Shown here: one piece after another, positions 53,763 through 61,826 of the stretch
Numbering within the stretch: the stretch's first letter is position 1
Layout: each line of letters opens with the position of its first letter
DNA from: Microbaculum sp051390635
GTDB lineage: Bacteria > Pseudomonadota > Alphaproteobacteria > Rhizobiales > Tepidamorphaceae
DNA: 64,000 nt
Reading direction: 5' to 3'
NCBI RefSeq assembly: GCF_051390635.1
Contig: NZ_JBPODT010000001.1
Location: 372,001-436,000 of the forward strand
Notes under the pieces: model-generated
The model's database searches: none
Told to the model about the DNA's origin: nothing
Seen by the model: only the letters and a program-made list of their open reading frames with translations
Translations under genes and position numbers: made by a program

Positions 53763-54626
53763 TCAGGAGGACTGCGGCGTCTCCACGTTTTCCAGCCGCT
53801 GCGCCCGCGCGATCCGCCGCGACGACACGACCAGGGCGACGACGAACAGTCCCGTCATCAGCAGGATGATGGTCGGCGCCGGCGCGCTGTCGATGAAGAA
53901 GCTGAGATAGACGCCGGTGAACGACGCGCCGGCGGCGATGAGCACCGCCGCCACCAGCATCGTCCCGAAGCTGCGGGTGATCAGGAACGCGATGGCGCCC
54001 GGCGCGATCAGCATGCCGATCGCCAGGATGATGCCGACGGCCTTGAGGGCGCCGACGATGGTCAGCGACAGGATCGACAACAGGCCGTAGTGCAACAGGC
54101 GTACCGGCAGTCCGATGGTGCGCGCCTGCGCCGGATCGAAGGCGTGCAGCAGCAGGTCGCGCCACTTCACCGCGATGATCGCCGTCACCACCAGCGCGAT
54201 GACACCGGATTCCACGAGGTCGGCGGGGCCGACGCCCAGCATGTCGCCGAACAGGATGTGATCGAGATGCACATCCGACTGGACCTTCGTGTAGAGCACG
54301 ATGCCGAGCCCGAACATGCCGGAGAACACCACGCCCATCACCGTGTCCTGCTTGATGCGGCTGTTCTCCTTCAGGAAGCCGGTCAGGAGCGCGCAGGTCA
54401 TGCCGGCCGCGAAGGCCCCGATGGCGAGCGGGATCGCCAGGATGTAGGCGATCACGACACCGGGCAGGATCGCGTGGGCAATGGCGTCGCCCATCAGCGA
54501 CCAGCCCTTCAGCACCAGGAAGCACGACAGCAGCGCCGCCGGCACCGCGACCAGAACGGAGATCATCAGCGCATCGCGCATGAACGCGAACTGGAACGGC
54601 TGGACGAGGGTCTCGATCAGGCTCAT
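53763..54626 (-). CDS. Metal ABC transporter permease (second subunit, SitD/MntB type)
   Basis: The 287-residue ABC-3 family permease has eight to nine hydrophobic helices. Conserved ALLSCFLVLKGWSLMGDAIAHAILPG (about 31-56) is the ABC-3 signature near the metal path, and LLSILSLTIVGALKAVGIILAIGMLIAPGA (about 190-219) also fits. Its start overlaps the preceding permease stop (ATGA). It is the last gene of a four-gene metal importer and would form a heterodimer with the adjacent permease. Confidence 0.93.
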   Translation of the reverse strand: MSLIETLVQPFQFAFMRDALMISVLVAVPAALLSCFLVLKGWSLMGDAIAHAILPGVVIAYILAIPLAIGAFAAGMTCALLTGFLKENSRIKQDTVMGVVFSGMFGLGIVLYTKVQSDVHLDHILFGDMLGVGPADLVESGVIALVVTAIIAVKWRDLLLHAFDPAQARTIGLPVRLLHYGLLSILSLTIVGALKAVGIILAIGMLIAPGAIAFLITRSFGTMLVAAVLIAAGASFTGVYLSFFIDSAPAPTIILLMTGLFVVALVVSSRRIARAQRLENVETPQSS

Positions 54627-55525
54627 TGCGCCGCCTCCGCTTCGCGTTCCAGCGCCGGCTCCGCAAGCCGGCCCGCCTTGAGCGCCTCGGCCGCGCGCCG
54701 CCGCGCCGCCAGCATCCCGTGCTTGGGCGCCAGGAAGAACGCCGTCAGGAAGATCAGCGTCTGCAGGCAGATGATGATGCCGCCGGTCGCCCCGTCGAGG
54801 AAATAGCTCGCATAGGCGCCAAGGAAGCTGGTCGCGGCCCCGATCGCGATGCTGAGCAGGATGAGCCTCGGAAACCGGTCGGTGAGCAGATAGGCCGTCG
54901 CGCCGGGCGTCACCACCATGGCGATCACCAGGAAGGCGCCCACGGTCTGCAGCGCCGCCACGGTGCAGGCCGACAGCAGGGTGAAGAACACGATCTTTAG
55001 CAGCGTCGGCCGCAATCCGACGGAGCGGGCATGGGTCTCGTCGAAGAAGGTCACCATCAGGTCCTTCCACTTCGCCGCCAGCACCGCGAGCGAGACGAAG
55101 CCGATGATGGCGAGCTGCAGCGTATCCCCGGGCGTGATCGCCAGGATGTTGCCGAGCACGATGGTCTGGATGTTCACCGATGTCGGCGACAGCGACACCA
55201 TGAACAGCCCGAGCCCGAAGAAGGAGGTGAAGATCAGGCCTATGATGGTGTCCTCCTTCAGCCGCGTGCGCTGGTTGAGGAACAGCATGGCGCCGGCGGC
55301 CAGCCCGCCCGACAGGAACGCGCCGAGCGAGAACGGCAGGCCGAGCATGTAGGCGCCGGCGACGCCGGGCACGATCGAATGGGACAGGGCGTCGCCGATC
55401 AGCGACCAGCCCTTGAGCATCAGATAGGCCGACAGGAAGGCGCAGACCGCGCCGACCAGCGCGCTGACCCACATGGCGTTGACCATGTAGCCGTAGGAAA
55501 AGGGTTCCAGCAGCGTCGCCATCAT
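54623..55525 (-). CDS. Metal ABC transporter permease (first subunit, SitC type)
   Basis: This 300-residue ABC-3 permease is homologous to the next gene: LSAYLMLKGWSLIGDALSHSIVPG (about 32-55), LLSACTVAALQTVGAFLVIAMVVTPGATAYLL (about 185-216), then an Arg/Ala-rich cytoplasmic tail (AARRRAAEALKAG). Starts and stops overlap the ATPase gene upstream and the second permease downstream by four bases each, so translation is coupled along the operon. Confidence 0.93.
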   Translation of the reverse strand: MMATLLEPFSYGYMVNAMWVSALVGAVCAFLSAYLMLKGWSLIGDALSHSIVPGVAGAYMLGLPFSLGAFLSGGLAAGAMLFLNQRTRLKEDTIIGLIFTSFFGLGLFMVSLSPTSVNIQTIVLGNILAITPGDTLQLAIIGFVSLAVLAAKWKDLMVTFFDETHARSVGLRPTLLKIVFFTLLSACTVAALQTVGAFLVIAMVVTPGATAYLLTDRFPRLILLSIAIGAATSFLGAYASYFLDGATGGIIICLQTLIFLTAFFLAPKHGMLAARRRAAEALKAGRLAEPALEREAEAAQ

Positions 55526-56454
55526 GGTGCCGGTCCGCGTTTTCCGGCCCGGCCCAAATTCCGGTCCGCCGTCCGGGCATCGTCGTCGTCGCCGTAGAAG
55601 ACCAGCGGCCGCTCGTCGTCGGTCAGGACGGTCAGGCGCCGGTCGTCGGCGTCCTCGTGCAGGTCCGTGCCGCCCAGCACGAAATGGCGCAGCACGCCGC
55701 CGAAGGTCTTTTCCAGATTGGCCTGCGTGAAGATCCGCTCGGTCGGGCCGTGGGCGAGCACCGTTCCCTTGAGCAGCACAGTACGGTCGCAGAACTCCGG
55801 CACGCTGCCCAGGTTGTGGGTGGAGACCAGCATCACCCGGCCCTCCTCCCGCAGCGACCGCAGCAGGGCGACGATGGCCTCCTCGGTCTTCACGTCGACG
55901 CCGGTGAACGGCTCGTCGAGCAGGATGACCTGCCCGTCCTGGGCGAGCGCGCGGGCCAGGAACACGCGCTTCTTCTGGCCGCCGGACAGTTCGCCGATCT
56001 GGCGCTTGCGGAAGTCGCTCATGCCGACCCGCGCCAGTGCGTCCTCCACCGCCGCGTGATCGGCGGCGCGGGGAATGCGCAGCATGTTCATGTGGCCGTA
56101 GCGGCCCATCATCACCACGTCCTCGACGAGCACGGGGAAGCTCCAGTCGACCTCCTCGGCCTGCGGCACGTAGGCGACGACGTTGGCCTTCAGCGCCGCG
56201 TCGACCGACTGGCCGAGGATGGAGATCGAGCCCCTGGCGACGCGCACGAAGCCCATGATCGCCTTGAACAGGGTCGACTTGCCGCTGCCGTTGACGCCGA
56301 CGAGCGCGGTGATCGTGCCGACAGGCGTGTCGAAGGTCGCGTCGCGCAGGGCCGTGTGGCCGTTGCGGTAGGTGACGGTCACGTCCTTCACCGACAGTCC
56401 CGACCCTGCATCCATGGACGCAACGTCGGCGCGATGGCCGCGCTGGTCGTTCAT
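55522..56454 (-). CDS. Metal ABC transporter ATP-binding protein (SitB type)
   Basis: The 310-residue ATPase energises manganese/iron (or zinc) import. Walker A is GVNGSGKSTLFKAIMG (about 53-68), the Q loop YVPQAEEVDWSFPV is typical of the Mn/Zn branch, the signature is LSGGQKKRVFLARAL (about 155-169), Walker B is VILLDEPFTGVD, and the H-loop STHNL. The C-terminal extension (about 255-310) is Asp-rich (DLHEDADDRR, FYGDDDDARTADR) and may bind metal. The start overlaps the binding-protein stop (ATGA). Confidence 0.94.
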   Translation of the reverse strand: MNDQRGHRADVASMDAGSGLSVKDVTVTYRNGHTALRDATFDTPVGTITALVGVNGSGKSTLFKAIMGFVRVARGSISILGQSVDAALKANVVAYVPQAEEVDWSFPVLVEDVVMMGRYGHMNMLRIPRAADHAAVEDALARVGMSDFRKRQIGELSGGQKKRVFLARALAQDGQVILLDEPFTGVDVKTEEAIVALLRSLREEGRVMLVSTHNLGSVPEFCDRTVLLKGTVLAHGPTERIFTQANLEKTFGGVLRHFVLGGTDLHEDADDRRLTVLTDDERPLVFYGDDDDARTADRNLGRAGKRGPAP

Positions 56455-57362
56455 TCGGCGAGCCCCCTGACGATCGTATCGGAGGTCACCTTCAGGAGAT
56501 CGATGTAGGTCGGCACCGGCCCGTCCGCCTCGCTGAGCGAGTCCACGTACAGAATGCCACCATAGGCCGCTCCCGTCTCGCGGGCGACCTGCCGGGCCGG
56601 ATCGGCCGACACGGTGCTTTCCGAGAACACGACGGGAATGTCGTTGTCGCGAACCAGGTCGATCACCTTGCGCACCTGTTGCGGCGTGCCTTGCTGATCG
56701 GCGTTGATCGGCCAAAGGAAGGCTTCCTTGAGTGCGAAGTCCCGCGCCAGGTAGCTGAACGCGCCCTCGCTCGTCACCAGCCAGCGCCGGTTGTCGGGGA
56801 TCGCCGCGATCTTGTCGCGGATCGGACCGATCGCCTGGGTGACCCGCGCCTTGTAGGCCTCGGCGTTGGCCTTGTAGGTCTCCGCGTTGTCGGGATCGTG
56901 CTCCACGAAGGCGTCGCGGATGTTGTCGATGTAGATCAGCGCGGTGTCCGGCGACATCCATGCATGCGGATTGGGTTTGCCCGAATACGGCCCCTGGCCG
57001 ATGCTCATCGGCTCGATGCCCTCCGACACCACCGCGCCGGGAACATCCTCGAGGTTGCGGAAGAACTTCTCGAACCACAGTTCGAGATTCAGGCCGTTCC
57101 AGAACACGAGCTGGGCGTCCTGCGCCTTGAGGATGTCGCGCGGCGTCGGCTGGTAATTGTGGATCTCCGCGCCCGGCTTGGTGATCGACTCCACGATCGC
57201 CGCGTCGCCGGCGACGTTGCGCGCCATGTCGGCGATGACGGTGAAGGTGGTGACCGCCTTGAACTTGTCCTGCGACACGGCCGGCACCGCCCAGACCGCG
57301 AGCGCCATCGCCAACCCAGTCGCGATGCCCGCGAGTCTCCTGCCCCCGAAGGTGCCTGCCAT
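56451..57362 (-). CDS. Metal-binding periplasmic protein (SitA/MntC type, cluster A-I)
   Basis: The 303-residue solute-binding protein of a Mn2+/Fe2+ (less likely Zn2+) importer has a signal peptide (1-31, ending VPAVSQ). Metal ligands expected of cluster A-I are in EIHNYQPTPRDIL (His, about 68), NPHAWMSPDTALIYIDN (His, about 133), SEGAFSYLARDF (Glu, about 199) and a C-terminal Asp in GILYVDSLSEADGPVPTY. No His-rich loop typical of ZnuA is present, favouring Mn/Fe. The GGAG nine bases upstream supports ATG 57362. Two Fur-family-like boxes sit just upstream. Confidence 0.93.
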   Translation of the reverse strand: MAGTFGGRRLAGIATGLAMALAVWAVPAVSQDKFKAVTTFTVIADMARNVAGDAAIVESITKPGAEIHNYQPTPRDILKAQDAQLVFWNGLNLELWFEKFFRNLEDVPGAVVSEGIEPMSIGQGPYSGKPNPHAWMSPDTALIYIDNIRDAFVEHDPDNAETYKANAEAYKARVTQAIGPIRDKIAAIPDNRRWLVTSEGAFSYLARDFALKEAFLWPINADQQGTPQQVRKVIDLVRDNDIPVVFSESTVSADPARQVARETGAAYGGILYVDSLSEADGPVPTYIDLLKVTSDTIVRGLAE

Positions 57363-57378
57363 ATCGATCGATCTCCGT

Positions 57379-57437
57379 GTTGCGAATGACTTGCAATACG
57401 TTATCGACGGAGAATGGAAATGCAACTCATTCGCAAC
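57379..57437 (-). promoter_or_regulatory. Paired Fur/Mur-family operators upstream of the metal importer
   Basis: GTTGCGAATGACTTGCAAT (57379-57397) and its inverted near-copy TGCAACTCATTCGCAAC (57421-57437) are each imperfect dyads of the 7-1-7 type bound by Fur-family regulators (TGCGAATNATTCGCA-like in alphaproteobacteria). They start 17 bases before the sitA-type start codon. Fur/Mur repression by metal is the expected logic; the regulator is not in the window. Confidence 0.6.
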
Positions 57438-57585
57438 AAAAAATTCGATACGGCCCCTCAGCGGGTCGGGCGCGCAGGCAGGCAATACGGATTGTTGGGG
57501 GTATGGGCGGCACCCGCGCGTACACGCACGGACACGCCGAAACGAAGTCCGGGCCAATCTCAGGCTCCGGGCCTGCGCGCGGACG

Positions 57586-58407
57586 TCAGACCGCGTTGAA
57601 GCTTTCCACCAGGCTACCCGCGATCAGGCTCCAGCCGTCCACCAGCACGAAGAAGATCAGCTTGAAGGGCAGCGAGATGATCACCGGAGGCAGCATCATC
57701 ATGCCCATCGACATCAGGATCGAGGCGACCACCATGTCGATGACGATGAACGGCACGAAGATCAGGAAGCCGATCTCGAAGGCGCGACGCAGCTCCGAGA
57801 TCATGAAGGCGGGCACCAGCACGCGCAGCTCGATGTCGTCGGGCGTGGCCGGACGCTCGGCGCCGGCCATGTTCACGAAAAGCTCCAGGTCCTTCTCGCG
57901 CACCTGGGCCAGCATGAAGGTGCGGAACGGCGCGACCGAACGGGTGAACGCCTCAGACGGCTCGATCTGCTGGTTGATCATCGGCTCGATGCCGTCCTGG
58001 TAGGCGGTCTGGAACGCCGGCGCCATGACGAAGGCGGTGAGGAACAATGCCAGGGAGATGATCACCGAGTTGGGCGGCGCCGTCTGCAGGCCGATGGCGG
58101 TGCGCAGCAGCGACAGCACCACGACGATGCGCGTGAAGGACGTCACCATCACCAGGATCGACGGAGCCAGGCTCAGGACCGTGATCAGCGCGACGAGCTG
58201 GACCGCCCGCTCGGTCAGGCCGACGCCCTCGCCGAGATCGATGTTGATGGACTGCGCCGCCGCGGTTGCTGGCAGGAGTGCCAGGACCGCGACCGTCAGG
58301 ACCGCGACGGCCAGCATCGCGACAACCGGGATCGCGACCGGCAGGCGGACTCCGCCCGGGACCGCCACACCGTTCACGGTGCGCCGGTGCAGCGCAAACC
58401 GGCGCAT
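57586..58407 (-). CDS. fliP: Flagellar export gate protein FliP
   Basis: FliP pentamerises in the core of the flagellar type III export gate. The 273-residue protein has a cleaved signal sequence (about 25-50, LPATAAAQ), then VQLVALITVLSLAPSILVMVTSFTRIVVVLSLLR (about 70-103), TAPPNSVIISLALFLTAFVM, ELRVLVPAFMISELRRAFEIGFLIFVPF (about 188-215) and VASILMSMGMMMLPPVIISLPFKL, all canonical FliP blocks. It starts two bases after the FliO-like gene stop, forming a fliO-fliP unit. Confidence 0.96.
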   Translation of the reverse strand: MRRFALHRRTVNGVAVPGGVRLPVAIPVVAMLAVAVLTVAVLALLPATAAAQSINIDLGEGVGLTERAVQLVALITVLSLAPSILVMVTSFTRIVVVLSLLRTAIGLQTAPPNSVIISLALFLTAFVMAPAFQTAYQDGIEPMINQQIEPSEAFTRSVAPFRTFMLAQVREKDLELFVNMAGAERPATPDDIELRVLVPAFMISELRRAFEIGFLIFVPFIVIDMVVASILMSMGMMMLPPVIISLPFKLIFFVLVDGWSLIAGSLVESFNAV

Positions 58408-58409
58408 GG

Positions 58410-60005
58410 TCAGGTGTCCCGCTTCAGGATCTCGTCGTAGATGCTGATGTCTTTCGCCGTCTTCGTCTCGGTCTCGTCGTCGGACTGGTCCGAGTCGGAC
58501 GTGGCCGGCGCCAGATTGAGTTCCGCGGCAACGGCGGCAGCCAGATCGAAGTCCGGCTCCCGCTTCGGCGGCGGTGGCGCCGATCCGGCGGCTTCGCCCG
58601 AAGCGGAGGGAGACGGAGGCGGCGGGGCGGCCGGAGATGGAGCGGCCGGACGCGCGGGCGCCCCGGTCGCGGCAGCCCCGGTCGCCGCGGCGGTGCCGGA
58701 CGGCATCAGCGGGCGCTTCAGCGCGGCCTCCAGGCGCTGCGCCATTTCCTCGAGCTGAGCATCGCGCCCCTGCCCGGCACCGGCCGGCTTGGCGTCACCG
58801 GGCGCGGACGCCGGGGACGGCGCTGAAGCCGGAGACGAGGCGGACGCCGGAGACGGGGCGGACGCTGGAGACGGTGCCGCGGGGGGTGGTGGCGAGGGCT
58901 TCGCTATGACCTGTTCCGGCGCTTTCGACGGTCCGGACGGTGACGACTCGGACCGCGGCGGCACGGACCGCGGCGGCACGGAAGGCCCAGGCGCCGAAGC
59001 CGGCTGCGGGGATGACGGCTGCGCGCTTGGTGGCTGCGGGGCGGATGGCTGGGGGGCAGCGGGCGGCGGTGCCGAAGGTGACGGCGCGGCCGACGTGCGT
59101 GCGATGGACTGCGGGACCGGCTCGGGACGGGACGGTGGCGGTGACGGCTCCCTGGGCGCGGCGGGCTTCGCCGCCGACGGCGCAGGCTGTGCTGCGGGAG
59201 GGGACGCAGAGGGAGGAGGCGCTGCGGGAGGAGGCGCTGCGGGAGGAGGCGGGGGCGCGATCACACTCGGCTGGGGCGACGGTTGGGCCGCGGACGGTTT
59301 GGCAGCAGGTGCCGGGCTCGCCGGGGCTTGGCTGGCAGGTGCCTGGACCGCAGGCGTTTGGACTGCCGGGGCCGGCGAAGGCCTGGGCGACTGAGGTGGC
59401 GGTGCGGAGGGCACCTGCGCGGAAGGAGCCGGCGCGGAGGGGACCGGCGCGGGACGCTCACCCACAGGCGGACGCACCGGTGTCGCCGGCCGCGGTGGCG
59501 GCGCGGCCGGGCGCGGCGGGACCGGCGGTTCGACGGCGCGCATCGGCCGCGTAGTTTGCGTGTCGGACAGGCGCGGCGGCACGCTGGGTTCGGCACGCGC
59601 CGACCGCAACGGTGCTTCCCGCAACGGTGCTTCCGGGCCGCGCGGTGCCGGCCTTGCGGGTTCCGACGCTTCCATGCGCACGCGCTCGGCGGCGTGCGCC
59701 ACGGACCGCTCGCTGATGCCCGCTTCCACCACCACGTCGGCGGGACCGCCGATCAGGATCAGATGCTCGACATCGTCGCGGCGCACCAGCACCAGCCGCC
59801 GCTTGGCATCGACGTGGGTCGCGTCCACCACGGCCAGCCGGTCCTGCTTGGCGCGCAGGGCCCCGCCGAATCCGCCCCGCCCCGCCGCGACGCGACGGAT
59901 GATCCACGCGGTCACCGCGATCAGCAGCAGCACGAAGACGAAGGCGATGATGAATCTCGCCGGCAGTCCCAGCTGGACCCCTAAAAGGTTCTCGAGAAAC
60001 TCCAT
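58410..60005 (-). CDS. FliO-like flagellar protein with a very long Pro/Ala-rich tail
   Basis: FliO helps assemble the FliP complex. The first 110 residues fit FliO: one transmembrane helix (FIIAFVFVLLLIAVTAWII, about 18-36) followed by the cytoplasmic beta domain AKQDRLAVVDATHVDAKRRLVLVRRDDVEHLILIGG (about 52-87). FliO is usually about 100-140 residues, but this product has 531. About residues 125-480 are almost pure Pro/Ala/Ser with arginines. It ends with a more ordinary acidic stretch, PDFDLAAAVAAELNL...DISIYDEILKRDT, which may be a conserved terminal motif. Directly upstream of fliP on the same strand. Confidence 0.8.
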   Translation of the reverse strand: MEFLENLLGVQLGLPARFIIAFVFVLLLIAVTAWIIRRVAAGRGGFGGALRAKQDRLAVVDATHVDAKRRLVLVRRDDVEHLILIGGPADVVVEAGISERSVAHAAERVRMEASEPARPAPRGPEAPLREAPLRSARAEPSVPPRLSDTQTTRPMRAVEPPVPPRPAAPPPRPATPVRPPVGERPAPVPSAPAPSAQVPSAPPPQSPRPSPAPAVQTPAVQAPASQAPASPAPAAKPSAAQPSPQPSVIAPPPPPAAPPPAAPPPSASPPAAQPAPSAAKPAAPREPSPPPSRPEPVPQSIARTSAAPSPSAPPPAAPQPSAPQPPSAQPSSPQPASAPGPSVPPRSVPPRSESSPSGPSKAPEQVIAKPSPPPPAAPSPASAPSPASASSPASAPSPASAPGDAKPAGAGQGRDAQLEEMAQRLEAALKRPLMPSGTAAATGAAATGAPARPAAPSPAAPPPPSPSASGEAAGSAPPPPKREPDFDLAAAVAAELNLAPATSDSDQSDDETETKTAKDISIYDEILKRDT

Positions 60006-60079
60006 CAGACGTGCCTCCTGCGTCCGCCGCGTACACGGAACTCGTTAACGTTCGTCGGCAGAATTTGCCGGGATCAAGG

Positions 60080-60095
60080 CTAACAAAAAGTTAAC
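60080..60095 (-). promoter_or_regulatory. Candidate CtrA site
   Basis: CTAACAAAAAGTTAAC matches the CtrA consensus TTAA-N7-TTAAC at eight of nine defined positions. It lies 75 bases upstream of the fliO-type start codon. Confidence 0.5.
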
Positions 60096-60164
60096 ACATT
60101 AGGCCAGAAGCGCCGGAATCCCGTCTTTCCGCCCGTTCGGGTCCTGAACAAGCGGTTAACGGAA

Positions 60165-60180
60165 TTAACATCCCATTAAC
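60165..60180 (+). promoter_or_regulatory. CtrA-type site upstream of flgB
   Basis: TTAACATCCCATTAAC is a perfect TTAA-N7-TTAAC, 60 bases before the flgB start; an additional TTAA half-site lies five bases to its left. In Caulobacter and relatives CtrA activates class II flagellar operons through this sequence. Confidence 0.65.
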
Positions 60181-60240
60181 CATAGCCCCGGCAATGTGTG
60201 CCCATTCTACGACGACATGGCAAGCTGGAAAGGAGCAATC

Positions 60241-60648
60241 GTGTCGATCGCCGAGCTCCCGATTTTCTCAGCCCTCAAGTCGAAGATGTCCTGGCTGCAG
60301 GCCCGCCAGACCATCCTTGCGGCGAATGTCGCCAACGCCGACACCCCCGGCTATCGCGCAAACGATGTCGAAACGTTCGTCGTTCCCGGCGTCAATCGCG
60401 TGCCCACGCCGGGTCGCATCGCCCCGGTCGCCACGCATTCCCTGCACCTCGCCGGGTTCGCCGGTTCGGCGTCGCCATGGGGTCAGGACGACAAGGATAC
60501 CTTCGAGGTCACGCCATCCAGAAACTCGGTGGTTCTGGAGGAAGAGATGATGAAGATCGCCGAGACCCAGCTCGACTACCAGATGGCCACCGGGCTCTAC
60601 GCGCGCGGCATCGGCCTGTTGAAAACCGCGCTCGGGCGCCGCGCCTGA
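60241..60648 (+). CDS. flgB: Flagellar proximal rod protein FlgB
   Basis: FlgB is a structural subunit of the rod linking MS ring to hook. The 135-residue protein starts at GTG with AAGGAG seven bases upstream. The rod signature ARQTILAANVANADTPGYRANDV lies near the N-terminus (about 21-43), and the C-terminal helix TQLDYQMATGLYARGIGLLKTAL forms the coiled-coil of rod proteins. It is first in a six-gene operon and probably under CtrA control. Confidence 0.94.
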   Translation: MSIAELPIFSALKSKMSWLQARQTILAANVANADTPGYRANDVETFVVPGVNRVPTPGRIAPVATHSLHLAGFAGSASPWGQDDKDTFEVTPSRNSVVLEEEMMKIAETQLDYQMATGLYARGIGLLKTALGRRA

Positions 60649-60663
60649 AGGGGATAGCTGCCG

Positions 60664-61074
60664 ATGGACCTGATGAAGAGCCTCAAGATCGCCGCCGCCG
60701 GCCTCCGCGCCCAGTCGAGTCGGATGCGCATCGTGTCCGAGAATCTGGCGAACGTCGATTCGACCGCCCGCACGCCCGGCGGCGATCCCTATCGCCGGCA
60801 AATCCCCACCTTCAAGGCCGATTTCGACCGCGAACTCGGCGCCCACATCGTCAAGCCGGGGCGCGTGCGCGAGGACATGAGCGACTTCTCGATCCGCTAC
60901 GAGCCCGGCCACCCGGCCGCCGACGGCAAGGGTTACGTGAAGACCGCCAACGTCAGTTCCCTGGTCGAGATCATGGACATGCGCGAGGCCCAGCGCAGCT
61001 ACGAAGCCAACCTGAACATCGTCCGCTCGGCCCGCACGATGATCCAGCGCACGCTGGACATCCTGCGCGCCTGA
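60664..61074 (+). CDS. flgC: Flagellar proximal rod protein FlgC
   Basis: The 136 residues carry the Flg_bb_rod motif AAAGLRAQSSRMRIVSENLANVDST (about 9-33), the FlgC-typical YEPGHPAADGKGYVKTANV (about 80-98) and the C-terminal MDMREAQRSYEANLNIVRSA helix. It lies 15 bases after flgB with GGGGATAG as ribosome binding site. Confidence 0.96.
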   Translation: MDLMKSLKIAAAGLRAQSSRMRIVSENLANVDSTARTPGGDPYRRQIPTFKADFDRELGAHIVKPGRVREDMSDFSIRYEPGHPAADGKGYVKTANVSSLVEIMDMREAQRSYEANLNIVRSARTMIQRTLDILRA

Positions 61075-61108
61075 GCCGCGCCTACCCCCAGTCGAGAGGA
61101 GAGCACGC

Positions 61109-61414
61109 ATGACCCCGGCAGCAGCAATCAAGGCCTATGCCGCCGCGGCCGACGCCGCGATGACGAAGGCGCCCGGCACTGAAAAGACGGCCGGAATGCC
61201 GGATTTCGGAGAGATGCTCGGCACCGCCATGGCCAACGTGGTCGATTCGGGCCGCGCCGCCGAACAGACCAGCGTCGCGGCGCTGACCGGCGGCACCGAT
61301 CCGGTCAATGTCGTCACCGCCGTCGCCGAGACCGAACTGGCGCTCGAGACGATGGTCTCGATCCGCGACAAGGTGATCTCGGCCTACGAGGAAATTCTCA
61401 GGATGCCGATCTGA
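61109..61414 (+). CDS. fliE: Flagellar hook-basal body protein FliE
   Basis: FliE joins the MS ring to the rod. The 101-residue protein has the usual divergent N-terminus (Ala-rich), then FGEMLGTAMANVVDSGRAAEQTS and the conserved C-terminal LALETMVSIRDKVISAYEEILRMPI. GAGAGGAGAG precedes the ATG. Confidence 0.95.
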   Translation: MTPAAAIKAYAAAADAAMTKAPGTEKTAGMPDFGEMLGTAMANVVDSGRAAEQTSVAALTGGTDPVNVVTAVAETELALETMVSIRDKVISAYEEILRMPI

Positions 61415-61460
61415 CCGCCGCCGGCTTGCGGATAGACCGCAGGCTGCCGGCCGGATGACA

Positions 61461-61519
61461 TGGGCCGCCGATTGACAAGGGCCGATTGACACGGGCCGAC
61501 TGATAAGGGTGGATTGAGC
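61461..61519 (+). repeat. Short imperfect tandem repeats between fliE and fliQ
   Basis: A unit of about 16 bases, GGGCCG(N)ATTGACA, recurs four times with variation (GGGCCGCCGATTGACA, GGGCCGATTGACAC, GGGCCGACTGATAA, GGGTGGATTGAGCG), running up to the fliQ start codon. The last unit provides the only ribosome-binding-like bases of fliQ. Confidence 0.65.
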
Positions 61520-61521
61520 GA

Positions 61522-61785
61522 ATGAATGGTGCGGAAGTCCTCGATATCGCCCGCGACGGCGTCTGGACGCTGATCAAGGTGTCGAGCCCGTTGATGCTCG
61601 TCGGGCTGGTCGTCGGCCTCGTCGTGGCGCTGTTCCAGGCCCTGACCCAGATCCAGGAGATGACGCTGGTCTTCGTGCCGAAGATCATCGCGATGTTCCT
61701 GGCGCTCATCGTCACCCTGCCCTTCATGAGCGAGGCGCTGGGCAGTTTCATGGTCCGGATCGCCGAGCATATAGTAGCCGGCTGA
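61522..61785 (+). CDS. fliQ: Flagellar export gate protein FliQ
   Basis: This 87-residue protein has two transmembrane hairpin helices: VSSPLMLVGLVVGLVVALFQALTQIQEMTLVFVPKI (about 22-57) and MFLALIVTLPFM (about 60-72), the standard FliQ sequence. Four copies assemble with FliP and FliR in the export gate. The ribosome binding site is weak and lies within the short tandem repeats. Confidence 0.96.
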   Translation: MNGAEVLDIARDGVWTLIKVSSPLMLVGLVVGLVVALFQALTQIQEMTLVFVPKIIAMFLALIVTLPFMSEALGSFMVRIAEHIVAG

Positions 61786-61826
61786 GGGCGATCGCGCCCC
61801 AAGCGAAGCGCCCTGCGACCCCTCCG

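Noticed and set aside
53763..55580. One 605-residue fused permease frame covering both metal permeases
   Set aside because: The upstream half in that frame is out-of-frame sequence; each permease has its own start, linked by a four-base ATGA overlap.
58789..59984. Plus-strand Gly-rich frames across the FliO-like gene as a PE-PGRS-like or Gly-rich protein
   Set aside because: They are complements of a Pro/Ala-rich coding stretch (CCN/GCN codons read as GGN); no start signals, and the minus-strand frame has a FliO head and couples to fliP.
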